Assembly (NCBI GenBank): GCA_031289065.1
Contig: JAITQI010000112.1
Coordinates: 1-9,754, forward strand
DNA from: Oscillospiraceae bacterium
GTDB lineage: Bacteria; Bacillota; Clostridia; Oscillospirales; UBA929
Direction of reading: 5' to 3'
Length of the DNA stretch: 9,754 bases
The position numbers were made by a program, and so were the translations under genes. The notes beneath the pieces were generated by a model, which was given only the letters and a program-made list of their open reading frames with translations, was not told the origin of the DNA and made no database searches. This document shows positions 1 to 5,415 of the stretch, piece by piece. Position 1 is the first letter of the stretch, and every line of letters begins with the position of its first letter.

Positions 1-220
1 TGAAGGCGGCCAGGGCTTCGGGGGGAAAATCGTCCAAAAACAGGCCCATGACGGCGGCGGCCCGCTGGGCGTAGGACTTGTCCAAAAGAGTTTGCCAAAG
101 CGCCCCGGGCTGGGGCAGACGTTCCGGGGCGTACAGCCCGCCGTCGGGGGCCAGCCCCCGGAGAATGGCTTCCGCCGAGGAGACCGCGTGGCCGCTGTCC
201 CTTGTGCTTACATACCGCAT
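1..220 (-). CDS. thrC: Threonine synthase, N-terminal fragment (gene runs off the window)
   Basis: Reading right to left from an ATG at 220-218, the frame stays open to the window edge and gives about 73 residues beginning MRYVSTRDSGHAVSSAEAIL, then a GLAPDGGLYAPE stretch and a YAQRAA segment. This matches the N-terminal domain of threonine synthase, the PLP enzyme that makes threonine from O-phosphohomoserine in the cytoplasm. The PLP lysine lies beyond the window, so catalytic integrity cannot be judged. The start overlaps the end of the upstream dipeptidase gene by 13 nt, so the two are probably co-transcribed and translationally coupled. The upstream GGAAA-like sequence is only a weak ribosome site. 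The N-terminal pattern is characteristic of the family, but only a fifth or less of the protein is visible. Confidence 0.85.
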   Translation of the reverse strand, partial: MRYVSTRDSGHAVSSAEAILRGLAPDGGLYAPERLPQPGALWQTLLDKSYAQRAAAVMGLFLDDFPPEALAAF

Positions 221-1119
221 ACCGTTTCCACGACCCTTATCAGATTGTTGTAAAAAATATCCCTGACCAGCGCTTCCGGGTAGTTTTCCCGGAGGAGTAG
301 CTCGTACAGCGCTTCCATGTCCTGGACGCCGGACATTCCTTCGGGGAGATCATCGCAGCCGTCCAGATCGCACCCCAGGCCCACCTGCCCCGCGCCGCCC
401 CTGGACAGGAAGTGTTCCAGGTGGGCCAGCGCGTCGGATAGGACGGCTTGCCGCCCCCGGGCCAGAAACCCGGCGTACAGGTTGAGGCCGATGAAGCCGT
501 TGGCCCGGATGAGCGCGTCGGCCTGGTCGTCGGTCAGATTGCGCCGATGGGGGCAGACCACCCGGGCGTTAGAATGGCTGGCCACGAAAGGGGTGCCGCC
601 CATCTCCTCGGCAATGTCCCAAAAGGTTCGGTCGGAAGCGTGGGAGACGTCCACCACCATGGGCAATGCTTTGGCCCGGCGCAGGAAGGCGCGGCCTGCC
701 TCAGACAGGCCCCGTCCGTCCCCGGAAGCGCCGCCGGCCAGCGGGTTGTCATGGTTCCAGGTCAGGCTCACCATCCGGGCTCCCTGCCGCCAGGCGTCTT
801 CCAGGCCGCCCTCGGAGAGGCCCACCGCTTCGGCCCCCTCCAGGGACAGAAAGGCGGCCAGTTGGCCCGCCGCCGCGGTCGCCCTCGCCTCAGAAGCGGT
901 GCGGCAGAGGGCGATACGGTCTTGACAGGCGGCGGCGTTTTTCGCGAAGAGGGGGTACAGCACCCCGAAGGGGAAGCCGTAGACGGCGAAAAACCGGGCG
1001 GCGGGGGCGAAGGCGGCCCCTCGGGTCAAATCGAAATGGCCGGCGTTGCGAGCGAGGGATCCGCCGTTTTTTTGGAGGGCGTACAAAGTGTCGCAGTGGG
1101 CGTCAAAGAGGGGGATCAC
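208..1119 (-). CDS. M19 family (membrane dipeptidase-like) zinc dipeptidase
   Basis: This 303-residue protein belongs to peptidase family M19 (renal dipeptidase-like), which cleaves dipeptides with a binuclear zinc site. The metal ligands are recognisable: His8 and Asp10 in FDAHCDT, the bridging Glu94 in LSLEGAE, His160 in VDVSHAS and His182 in ASHSNAR. Asp251 lies in GCDLDG, where the family usually has GxDFDG. No signal peptide or membrane segment is present, so the enzyme is probably cytoplasmic, as in other Bacillota homologues. I chose the GTG at 1119 rather than the in-frame GTG at 1128. A GGAGGTG ribosome site lies 6 nt before 1119, whereas it would overlap the codon at 1128. The protein then begins MIPLFDAHCDT, typical of the family. 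The gene follows yraN by 18 nt and overlaps thrC by 13 nt. Its true substrate is unknown. Confidence 0.93.
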   Translation of the reverse strand: MIPLFDAHCDTLYALQKNGGSLARNAGHFDLTRGAAFAPAARFFAVYGFPFGVLYPLFAKNAAACQDRIALCRTASEARATAAAGQLAAFLSLEGAEAVGLSEGGLEDAWRQGARMVSLTWNHDNPLAGGASGDGRGLSEAGRAFLRRAKALPMVVDVSHASDRTFWDIAEEMGGTPFVASHSNARVVCPHRRNLTDDQADALIRANGFIGLNLYAGFLARGRQAVLSDALAHLEHFLSRGGAGQVGLGCDLDGCDDLPEGMSGVQDMEALYELLLRENYPEALVRDIFYNNLIRVVETVCGM

Positions 1120-1125
1120 GGGCGT

Positions 1126-1132
1126 CACCTCC
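1126..1132 (-). promoter_or_regulatory. Ribosome binding site that fixes the dipeptidase start
   Basis: On the minus strand the sequence is GGAGGTG, then ACGCCC, then a GTG codon at 1119-1117. The spacing is ideal for the GTG at 1119. The upstream in-frame GTG at 1128 lies inside this Shine-Dalgarno sequence and is therefore unlikely to be used. Confidence 0.75.
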
Positions 1133-1137
1133 GCGTG

Positions 1138-1491
1138 TCACATGAAGGCATTCTCTATGTGATGTATGCGGGGCGCTTTGTCCGATAGACCTTGGAAGAC
1201 CTCCACCACGTCAAACCGGGCGGGGACTTCCCCGTGGTCGGCCATCCACAGAGCGGCGGCGGCCCGGAGCCTGGCCCGTTTTTTAGCGGTGACCGCCTCG
1301 GCGGGGAAGGCGAAGGCGGCGCTGCGGCGCTGTTTGACCTCGACAAATACAATCATGTCCCGATGGGTGGCGATCAAGTCAATTTCGCCCTCCCGGACGC
1401 GGAAATTGTGTTCCAGGACGCGGTAACCCTTGGCCTCCAGATACCGGGCGACGGCCTGTTCCCCGGCCCGTCCGCTCTCCGCCGCCGTCAC
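1138..1491 (-). CDS. yraN: YraN family (UPF0102) putative endonuclease-like protein
   Basis: The product is a 117-residue protein with the full UPF0102/YraN pattern. It has an N-terminal helix with GRAGEQAVARYLEAKGY, then RVREGEIDLIA, FVEVKQR and a C-terminal RFDVVEV. Asp38 of GEIDLI and Glu51-x-Lys53 of VEVK form the core of a restriction-endonuclease-like (PD-(D/E)xK) fold. The family's cellular role is still not firmly established; related proteins are predicted to act on branched or damaged DNA. The GTG start at 1491 shares a GTGA overlap with the stop of rnhB, indicating translational coupling. A GGAG sits about 7 nt upstream. The rnhB-yraN pairing is conserved in many bacteria, which supports the call. 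A conserved glycine after the VEVK block is replaced by alanine (FAFP). Confidence 0.93.
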   Translation of the reverse strand: MTAAESGRAGEQAVARYLEAKGYRVLEHNFRVREGEIDLIATHRDMIVFVEVKQRRSAAFAFPAEAVTAKKRARLRAAAALWMADHGEVPARFDVVEVFQGLSDKAPRIHHIENAFM

Positions 1492-2090
1492 GGGTTCACT
1501 CCGCGGAAGCCGGGCCGGTGGGCCGGGCAGGGGCCGTATGTACGCAGGCGCTCGTAGTGCAGGGCGGTGGGGTAGCCCTTGTGCCGCTCGAAGGCGTATT
1601 GGGGATAGGTTTCGGCCAAGGCCAGCATGAGCCTGTCCCGGGTGACCTTGGCCATGATGGACGCCGCCGCGATGGAGGCGCTTTTGCCGTCGCCCCCCAC
1701 CACGCAGTGGGCCGGTACCGGGAAATCACGGGCGATATTGCCGTCTACCAGCGCCAGCGCGGGGGTGGGGGAGAGGGCGGACACCGCCCGGCGCATGGCC
1801 GTTTGGGCGGCGTTTAAGATGTTGAGTTCCCCGATCTCCGCCACAGAGGCGTGGGCGACCGCCCAGGACACCGCCTGGGTGGCGATTTGGGCGTACAGCG
1901 CCTCCCGCTTTTTGGGGGAGAGCTTTTTGGAGTCGTCCAGCCCGGGGAGAATCAGCCCCGGCGGCAGGATCACCGCCGCCGCCGTCACCGGCCCGGCCAG
2001 CGGCCCCCGTCCGGCCTCGTCCACCCCGCAGACGGAGGCGACGCCCCGGGCGAAGAAGGTGTTTTCAATGTCCCAGAATTGGGCGTTCAT
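1488..2090 (-). CDS. rnhB: Ribonuclease HII
   Basis: This 200-residue enzyme removes ribonucleotides and RNA primers from RNA-DNA hybrids in the cytoplasm. The catalytic set is complete: Asp24 and Glu25 in GVDEAGRGPLAG, Asp116 in LVDGN, and Asp134 in the GGDGKSASIAAASIMAKVTRD region. The DDSKKLS motif is at 52-58, and the C-terminal ERHKGYPT signature is present. The ATG at 2090 was chosen because AAGGGAGG lies 8 nt upstream (2099-2106). A frame extension to 2132 would add 14 atypical residues encoded across an intergenic palindrome. The last bases of that palindrome touch the ribosome site, so it could affect initiation. The gene lies 66 nt downstream of rbgA and overlaps yraN by 4 nt. Confidence 0.97.
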   Translation of the reverse strand: MNAQFWDIENTFFARGVASVCGVDEAGRGPLAGPVTAAAVILPPGLILPGLDDSKKLSPKKREALYAQIATQAVSWAVAHASVAEIGELNILNAAQTAMRRAVSALSPTPALALVDGNIARDFPVPAHCVVGGDGKSASIAAASIMAKVTRDRLMLALAETYPQYAFERHKGYPTALHYERLRTYGPCPAHRPGFRGVNP

Positions 2091-2104
2091 AGGGATAGCC
2101 TCCC

Positions 2105-2132
2105 TTGGCAATTGACGAGGGACAATTGCCAA
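2105..2132. repeat. Short palindromic intergenic repeat, copy 1
   Basis: A perfect 10-bp inverted repeat (TTGGCAATTG and CAATTGCCAA) encloses an 8-nt loop, ACGAGGGA. It lies between rbgA and rnhB and touches the rnhB ribosome site. No T-run follows on either strand, so it is not an intrinsic terminator. A second copy with the same CAATTG-8 nt-CAATTG layout and the loop ACGATTGA lies at 6501-6524. An overlapping alternative pairing, TTGCCA (2126-2131) with TGGCAA (2140-2145), is also possible and would exclude the first hairpin. Confidence 0.7.
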
Positions 2133-2156
2133 TTCATACTGGCAAGTATTTTCACT

Positions 2157-2999
2157 TTACACGGTTTCCAAGGTGATTCTTCCCAGTTTTCCGGCGCGGA
2201 ACTCGTCGAGGAGGGTTCGGGCCATGCGTTCGGTATTGGCCTCGCCGCCGCCGACCAGAAAGCCTCGGCGCCGGGCGGCGTCGGTGAGCAGGGAGAAGCC
2301 GTCGGCGGCGGTGGGATCGATGTTGTACCGGTCGGTCAGGGCTTTGGGGGACAGGGCGGCCAGGCGTTCCATGAGCAGGGCGGCCAGCTCTTCGATATCC
2401 AAAACGTCGTCTTTGACCGCGCCGGTGAAGGCCAGCAGCAGACCGATTTCGGGGTCCTCGAATTTGGGCCACAGCACCCCGGGCGTATCCAGCAGATCGA
2501 CGCCGCCGGGCAGGGCGTACCACTGCCGCCCTCGGGTCACGCCCGGCCTGTCCTCCACCGGGGCGGCGCGGCGCCCGGCCAAGCGGTTGATGAGGGAGGA
2601 CTTGCCCGCGTTGGGGATACCGGCTATCAGCAGGCGCAGGGGACGTCCGGCCTGGCCCCGGGCGGCCAGCGTGTCCAGCCGCTCTTTCAGCAAAACCTTA
2701 ACCGCCGGCACCACCTGGGCCACACCGGCCCCGCTCCGGCAGTCGGTGGCCACGGAGGCCAGACCCTCGGCGCGGAAGGCGACCGCCCAGGCGGCGGTTT
2801 GGGCGGGATCGGCCTGGTCGGCGCGGTTGAGGATGATCAACCGGGGTTTGCCGCCGATCAGGGCGGGGAGCTCCGGGTTGCGGCTGGCGCGGGGAATTCG
2901 CGCATCCACCACCTCGCACACCGCGTCGGTCAGCTTTACATGCTCCTCGATGAGGCGGCGGGTCTTGGCCATGTGGCCGGGGAACCATTGAATCGTCAT
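2157..2999 (-). CDS. rbgA: Ribosome biogenesis GTPase RbgA (YlqF)
   Basis: This 280-residue circularly permuted GTPase is needed for late 50S subunit assembly in Bacillota. The N-terminus MTIQWFPGHMAK carries His9, the catalytic histidine in the Bacillus protein. The permuted motif order is visible: G4 as LNRAD (58-61), then G1 as GIPNAGKSS (127-135), G2 around Thr155 in RPGVTRG, and G3 as DTPG (171-174). A C-terminal helical domain that binds 23S rRNA follows. The length matches the family. G4 has arginine where the lysine of NKxD is usual, and G1 has alanine where NVGKS is usual; see findings. The ATG at 2999 follows the signal peptidase stop by 11 nt, and that TAG stop merges into an AGGGAGA ribosome site. 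Linkage to rplS fits a shared role in making the large ribosomal subunit. Confidence 0.97.
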   Translation of the reverse strand: MTIQWFPGHMAKTRRLIEEHVKLTDAVCEVVDARIPRASRNPELPALIGGKPRLIILNRADQADPAQTAAWAVAFRAEGLASVATDCRSGAGVAQVVPAVKVLLKERLDTLAARGQAGRPLRLLIAGIPNAGKSSLINRLAGRRAAPVEDRPGVTRGRQWYALPGGVDLLDTPGVLWPKFEDPEIGLLLAFTGAVKDDVLDIEELAALLMERLAALSPKALTDRYNIDPTAADGFSLLTDAARRRGFLVGGGEANTERMARTLLDEFRAGKLGRITLETV

Positions 3000-3010
3000 A
3001 CACTGTCTCC

Positions 3011-3832
3011 CTATCCGATGCCGCCGAAGGGCCAGACCCGCAGCAGCACATGCCCCAGAATGCGGCGGGCGTCTACCGCCCCGATGGCGCGGGAACGGCT
3101 GTCCAGGCTGATATTGCGGTTGTCGCCCATCACAAACACATGGCCGGGGGGCACCACAAAGGGGAAGCCCACGTCGTCCGGCCGCTGCCGGTCAATGGGC
3201 TCCAGGATATAGGGTTCGTCCAAAATTTTCCCGTCCACGGTCACGTCGCCGGTGAGGAAATTGATATCCACCGTCTGGCCCTCGGTGGCGATGATCCGCT
3301 TGACCAGGGGTTCGTCGCCGCTGGGCACGGAGACGCCGCTCACCCGGAAATCCTTCAGGGAGAAGATAATGACGTCGCCCTGTTGGGGCGTGTAAAACAG
3401 GTTGGAGATGAGCAGCTTCTGCCCGTCGAGGAGGGTGGGCTCCATGGAGGGGCCGGACACGCCGATCACCCGGGCCAAGAAGGAAAAAACCAGCCCCACA
3501 AAGATGATGGCCGCCACCATGGCCCGCGCCCAGTCAAACAGGTTGGACTGATCCGGCACGGCTTTGGCGGCGGCCTCGCCGGACGCGGCGCGGGCGGAGG
3601 GCACTGGAGCGGGCGGCGGGACGCGGCGCGGGCGGGCAACGCGACTGGGCGGCGCGACCACCGTGCGGCGAGGCATCCGGCGCAGGGGGGCCGCCGCCGG
3701 TCGGGTCAGGGCGGTGTTGCTCATCAGCTGCCGCAATTCGTCCATATCCTGGGCGGAAAAGCGGCCGGTCTGCCCTTCGGGGGGCGAAACGCGCCCGGAT
3801 ACCGATTCCGGTTGATAGTTGTTTTCCGGCAA
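3011..3832 (-). CDS. lepB: Signal peptidase I with a long basic proline/arginine-rich N-terminal tail
   Basis: The product is a 273-residue type I signal peptidase, a membrane enzyme that removes signal peptides from exported proteins using a Ser-Lys dyad. Ser129 lies in GPSMEPTL and Lys178 in PLVKRIIATEG. The C-terminal box GDNRNISLDSR is at 236-246. A single membrane segment lies at about 101-122, with the catalytic domain outside the membrane as in Gram-positive enzymes. Residues 1-100 form a cytoplasmic tail absent from ordinary enzymes of about 180 residues. Residues 44-85 contain ten arginines, eleven prolines and no acidic residue, suggesting disorder. The start is TTG at 3832, supported by GGGAGG 8 nt upstream; no better ATG exists before residue 30. 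It is the downstream member of a tandem pair. Confidence 0.95.
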   Translation of the reverse strand: MPENNYQPESVSGRVSPPEGQTGRFSAQDMDELRQLMSNTALTRPAAAPLRRMPRRTVVAPPSRVARPRRVPPPAPVPSARAASGEAAAKAVPDQSNLFDWARAMVAAIIFVGLVFSFLARVIGVSGPSMEPTLLDGQKLLISNLFYTPQQGDVIIFSLKDFRVSGVSVPSGDEPLVKRIIATEGQTVDINFLTGDVTVDGKILDEPYILEPIDRQRPDDVGFPFVVPPGHVFVMGDNRNISLDSRSRAIGAVDARRILGHVLLRVWPFGGIG

Positions 3833-3840
3833 AGCGCTTC

Positions 3841-3846
3841 CCTCCC
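3841..3846 (-). promoter_or_regulatory. Ribosome binding site supporting the TTG start of the downstream signal peptidase
   Basis: GGGAGG on the minus strand is followed by an 8-nt spacer (GAAGCGCT) and a TTG codon at 3832-3830. This is the only good ribosome site at this end of the frame and justifies the non-ATG start. Confidence 0.7.
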
Positions 3847-3860
3847 GTATCTTGGACTAA

Positions 3861-3884
3861 GGGGCCGATGCGGGCATCGACCCC
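3861..3884 (-). other. Hairpin between the two signal peptidase genes
   Basis: On the transcribed minus strand, GGGGTCGATG and CATCGGCCCC form a 10-bp stem with one G-U pair around a CCCG loop. There is no following U-run (the next bases are TTAGTCC), so efficient termination is not expected. It could stabilise or process the message between the two genes, which are otherwise 81 nt apart with no visible promoter. Confidence 0.55.
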
Positions 3885-3913
3885 TCGATTCGCGTTTGGT
3901 GATCCGATCCCGG

Positions 3914-4594
3914 TTACCGCACCGAACCGAACTGGGCCAGGGGCCAAACCCGCAGCAGCACTTTGCCTAAAATGTACCGCGTGTCGATGAGCCCGATTTC
4001 CTGGGCCCGGCTGTCGGTGCTGTGGTTTCGGTTGTCGCCCATGACAAAGACAAAGCCGGAGGGCACGGTGCAGGGCAGAGGCAGGGTGCCCTGGAGCTTG
4101 GTGGCCTCCCGGATGTAGGGCTCGTCGAGGGCCTGGCCGTCTACGTACACAAGGCCTTGGTCGTAGTTGACGTCCACGGTCTGGCCCTCGGTGGCGATGA
4201 TCCGCTTGACCAGGGGTTCGTCCTCGGTGATGGTGGCCAGGGTGAGGTGGATATCCTTTTTGGTAAAGACGACAATATCTCCGTACTTCGGGGTGTAAAA
4301 CAGGTCGGAGATGAGCAGTTTTTGCCCGGTGTACAGGGTGGTCTCCATGGAGGGGCCCAACACGCCGATGACCCGGGCGGCCAGGGAGAAAATCAGGCTG
4401 ACCAGGATGATGGAGGTGACGATGGTCTGCACCCAGTCAAGGGCCTCCAGGACGGCCCGAGAGGGCACATACTCGGCGGGCTCCGGACTGTCGCCGGTCG
4501 GGCTGTCCGAGGGGACGGCGTCCGGTTCGGGCAGGGGAGGGGTCAGGGCTTCGCTGTCGTGCGGGCGCTCTTGCGGTTGGTGACGGCTGTCCAT
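3914..4594 (-). CDS. lepB: Signal peptidase I with an acidic proline-rich N-terminal tail
   Basis: This 226-residue type I signal peptidase is clearly paralogous to the next gene. The two share the ARVIGV-x-GPSME core, GQKLLIS-x-LFYTP, EPLVKRIIATEGQTVD, FVFVMGDNRN or a close variant, and a LLRVWP ending. The catalytic residues are Ser82 and Lys130, and GDNRNHSTDSR is at 186-196. One membrane segment lies at about 54-74. The cytoplasmic tail (1-46) has ten acidic residues, eleven prolines and only three arginines, the reverse charge of its neighbour. The serine box reads SMETTL instead of the usual SMxPTL. The ATG at 4594 has AGGAG 9 nt upstream. The gene is separated from rplS by 267 bp containing terminator-like hairpins. 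Confidence 0.95.
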   Translation of the reverse strand: MDSRHQPQERPHDSEALTPPLPEPDAVPSDSPTGDSPEPAEYVPSRAVLEALDWVQTIVTSIILVSLIFSLAARVIGVLGPSMETTLYTGQKLLISDLFYTPKYGDIVVFTKKDIHLTLATITEDEPLVKRIIATEGQTVDVNYDQGLVYVDGQALDEPYIREATKLQGTLPLPCTVPSGFVFVMGDNRNHSTDSRAQEIGLIDTRYILGKVLLRVWPLAQFGSVR

Positions 4595-4648
4595 ATTGTA
4601 TCGCTCCTATCCGCGCACCGGGGAAAGATGAATCGGGGGACGCATAGT

Positions 4649-4675
4649 AAAAAAGGGAGACGACGTCCCCCTTTT
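4649..4675 (-). terminator. Intrinsic terminator (minus strand) upstream of the signal peptidase pair
   Basis: On the minus strand AAAAGGGGGAC and GTCTCCCTTTT form an 11-bp stem with one internal mismatch around a GTC loop. The 3' side runs into TTTTTT (4654-4649). This is a canonical Rho-independent shape reading leftward, 187 nt beyond the rplS stop. It ends only about 55 nt before the signal peptidase start, with no clear promoter in between, so it may act as a partial terminator or attenuator within the operon. Confidence 0.7.
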
Positions 4676-4711
4676 AGGTTGTCAAAAAACCGTGATATTT
4701 TTTGACAACCT
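4676..4711. repeat. Perfect 14-bp inverted repeat with an inner A6/T6 stem
   Basis: AGGTTGTCAAAAAA (4676-4689) and TTTTTTGACAACCT (4698-4711) are exact reverse complements around an 8-nt loop, CCGTGATA. The element abuts the terminator at 4649-4675 with no spacer. The T-run lies inside the stem near the loop rather than after it, so this is not itself a standard terminator. Its right arm plus two bases matches another sequence at 4832-4847 at 14 of 16 positions. Confidence 0.75.
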
Positions 4712-4768
4712 GACGATTCGGCGGGCGTGACACGCCAAATCTATCGCCCGCGGGCGGGAACAGTACGC

Positions 4769-4795
4769 AAAAGCGGGGGCTCGCCGCCCCCCTTT
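4769..4795 (-). terminator. rplS: Probable rplS terminator hairpin
   Basis: A stem of ten pairs (AAAG, one bulged C, GGGGGC against GCCCCCCTTT in plus-strand letters) surrounds a 5-nt loop, 67-93 nt beyond the rplS stop. On the minus strand the GC-rich stem is followed by CGCTTTTGCG, so the U-run is short and displaced. This makes it a moderate terminator or a 3'-end stabilising hairpin. Confidence 0.55.
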
Positions 4796-4831
4796 CACAC
4801 GATCCCCTGTCCGCTGTTTCTCGTGACAGAC

Positions 4832-4847
4832 TTTTTCGACAAGCTGA
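4832..4847. repeat. TTTTTCGACAAGCTGA motif related to the 4676-4711 repeat
   Basis: This 16-mer downstream of rplS agrees at 14 of 16 positions with TTTTTTGACAACCTGA at 4698-4713. The differences are C/T at position 6 and G/C at position 12. With the inverted left arm at 4676-4689, the spacer carries three copies of the TTTTTYGACAA core. From memory, sequences of this type recur between genes in related Clostridia, but that is not verified here. Confidence 0.5.
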
Positions 4848-4861
4848 AAGGGAGACACAGG

Positions 4862-5203
4862 TTAGATATCTTCCTTGACTTTGGCCCGCTTGCCTACGCG
4901 GCCGCGCAGATAGTACAGCTTGGCCCGGCGCACACGGCCCCGGCGCACGGTGACGAACTGGGCGATGTGGGGGGAATGGACGGGGAAGACCTTCTCCACA
5001 CCCACGCCGTAGGACATACGCCGCACGGTGATGGTCTCCTGGATGCCGCCGTGCTTTCTGGCGATGATGGTGCCTTCGAAAATTTGGATGCGTTCCCGGT
5101 TGCCTTCCTTGATCTTGACATGGATACGCACGGTGTCGCCGATGTTCAGGCGCGGCAGGTCGGGCTTGAGCTGCTGCTCGGTCAATGTTTTGACCAGATC
5201 CAT
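4862..5203 (-). CDS. rplS: 50S ribosomal protein L19
   Basis: The 113-residue product is a complete L19, which sits at the 30S-50S interface. Diagnostic stretches are LPRLNIGDTVRIHVKIKEGN, RERIQIFEGTIIARK, the GIQETITVRRMSYGVGVEKVFP block, HSPHIAQFVTVRRGRVRRAKLYYLR, and the basic tail GKRAKVKEDI. The ATG at 5203 follows a very strong AAGGAGGAG ribosome site. It is the first gene of the leftward unit in this window, has its own consensus-like promoter and a long leader, and is not preceded by rimM-trmD as in many relatives. Downstream linkage to lepB, rbgA, rnhB and yraN matches Bacillota order. Expression is likely high and growth-rate linked. Confidence 0.98.
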   Translation of the reverse strand: MDLVKTLTEQQLKPDLPRLNIGDTVRIHVKIKEGNRERIQIFEGTIIARKHGGIQETITVRRMSYGVGVEKVFPVHSPHIAQFVTVRRGRVRRAKLYYLRGRVGKRAKVKEDI

Positions 5204-5314
5204 GGGGCGCTCCTCCTTGTTTTTTCAGACATTCTTGCCGCAAAGATGCATCACGCGACGACGCCACACGCAAAACCCCGGCGTCAGGCGGCAGAGGACT
5301 GCCTATAATCAGAC
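5204..5314 (-). promoter_or_regulatory. Structured 5' leader of rplS, candidate L19 autoregulatory leader
   Basis: The predicted transcript starts near 5314, leaving about 111 nt before the ATG. Visible stems are GGCAG-4 nt-CTGCC (5290-5303) and GACGCC-14 nt-GGCGTC (5260-5285). An A-rich run and the AAGGAGGAG ribosome site follow. L19 leaders that bind the ribosomal protein are known in Bacillota, and the position fits. I could not match the specific consensus by eye, so the regulatory role is inferred from length, structure and context. Confidence 0.45.
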
Positions 5315-5320
5315 CAGGTT

Positions 5321-5349
5321 AGTATACCATGCTTTCCCGGGCTTGGCAA
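5321..5349 (-). promoter_or_regulatory. Sigma-A-type promoter of rplS
   Basis: On the minus strand TTGCCA (-35, 5349-5344), exactly 17 nt, then TATACT (-10, 5326-5321). A run of A/T (5350-5360 region, AAAAAAATTTC on the minus strand) lies just upstream of the -35, as an UP element would. Transcription would start near 5314. Confidence 0.8.
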
Positions 5350-5415
5350 GAAATTTTTTTGGGGCCGACGCTTGGGCGGAGAGCCACCGGCGGCGGGCCG
5401 CCTGCGGATTTCTCC

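Noticed and set aside
448..1188. A 246-codon plus-strand frame opposite the dipeptidase gene
   Set aside because: It is a reverse-strand shadow rich in Gly, Val and Ala, with no ribosome site or motif.
2091..2132. Extending RNase HII by 14 residues to 2132
   Set aside because: The extension crosses the intergenic palindrome. The ATG at 2090 has a strong AAGGGAGG site and matches the usual N-terminus length.
1851..3212. A 453-codon open frame on the plus strand across rnhB, rbgA and the first signal peptidase gene
   Set aside because: It runs antisense to three confidently identified genes. Its translation is glycine/glutamine-rich with no family signature, as expected from GC-rich third positions on the other strand.
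3050..3970. A 306-codon plus-strand frame opposite the signal peptidase genes
   Set aside because: It is low-complexity and antisense to well-supported signal peptidase sequence.
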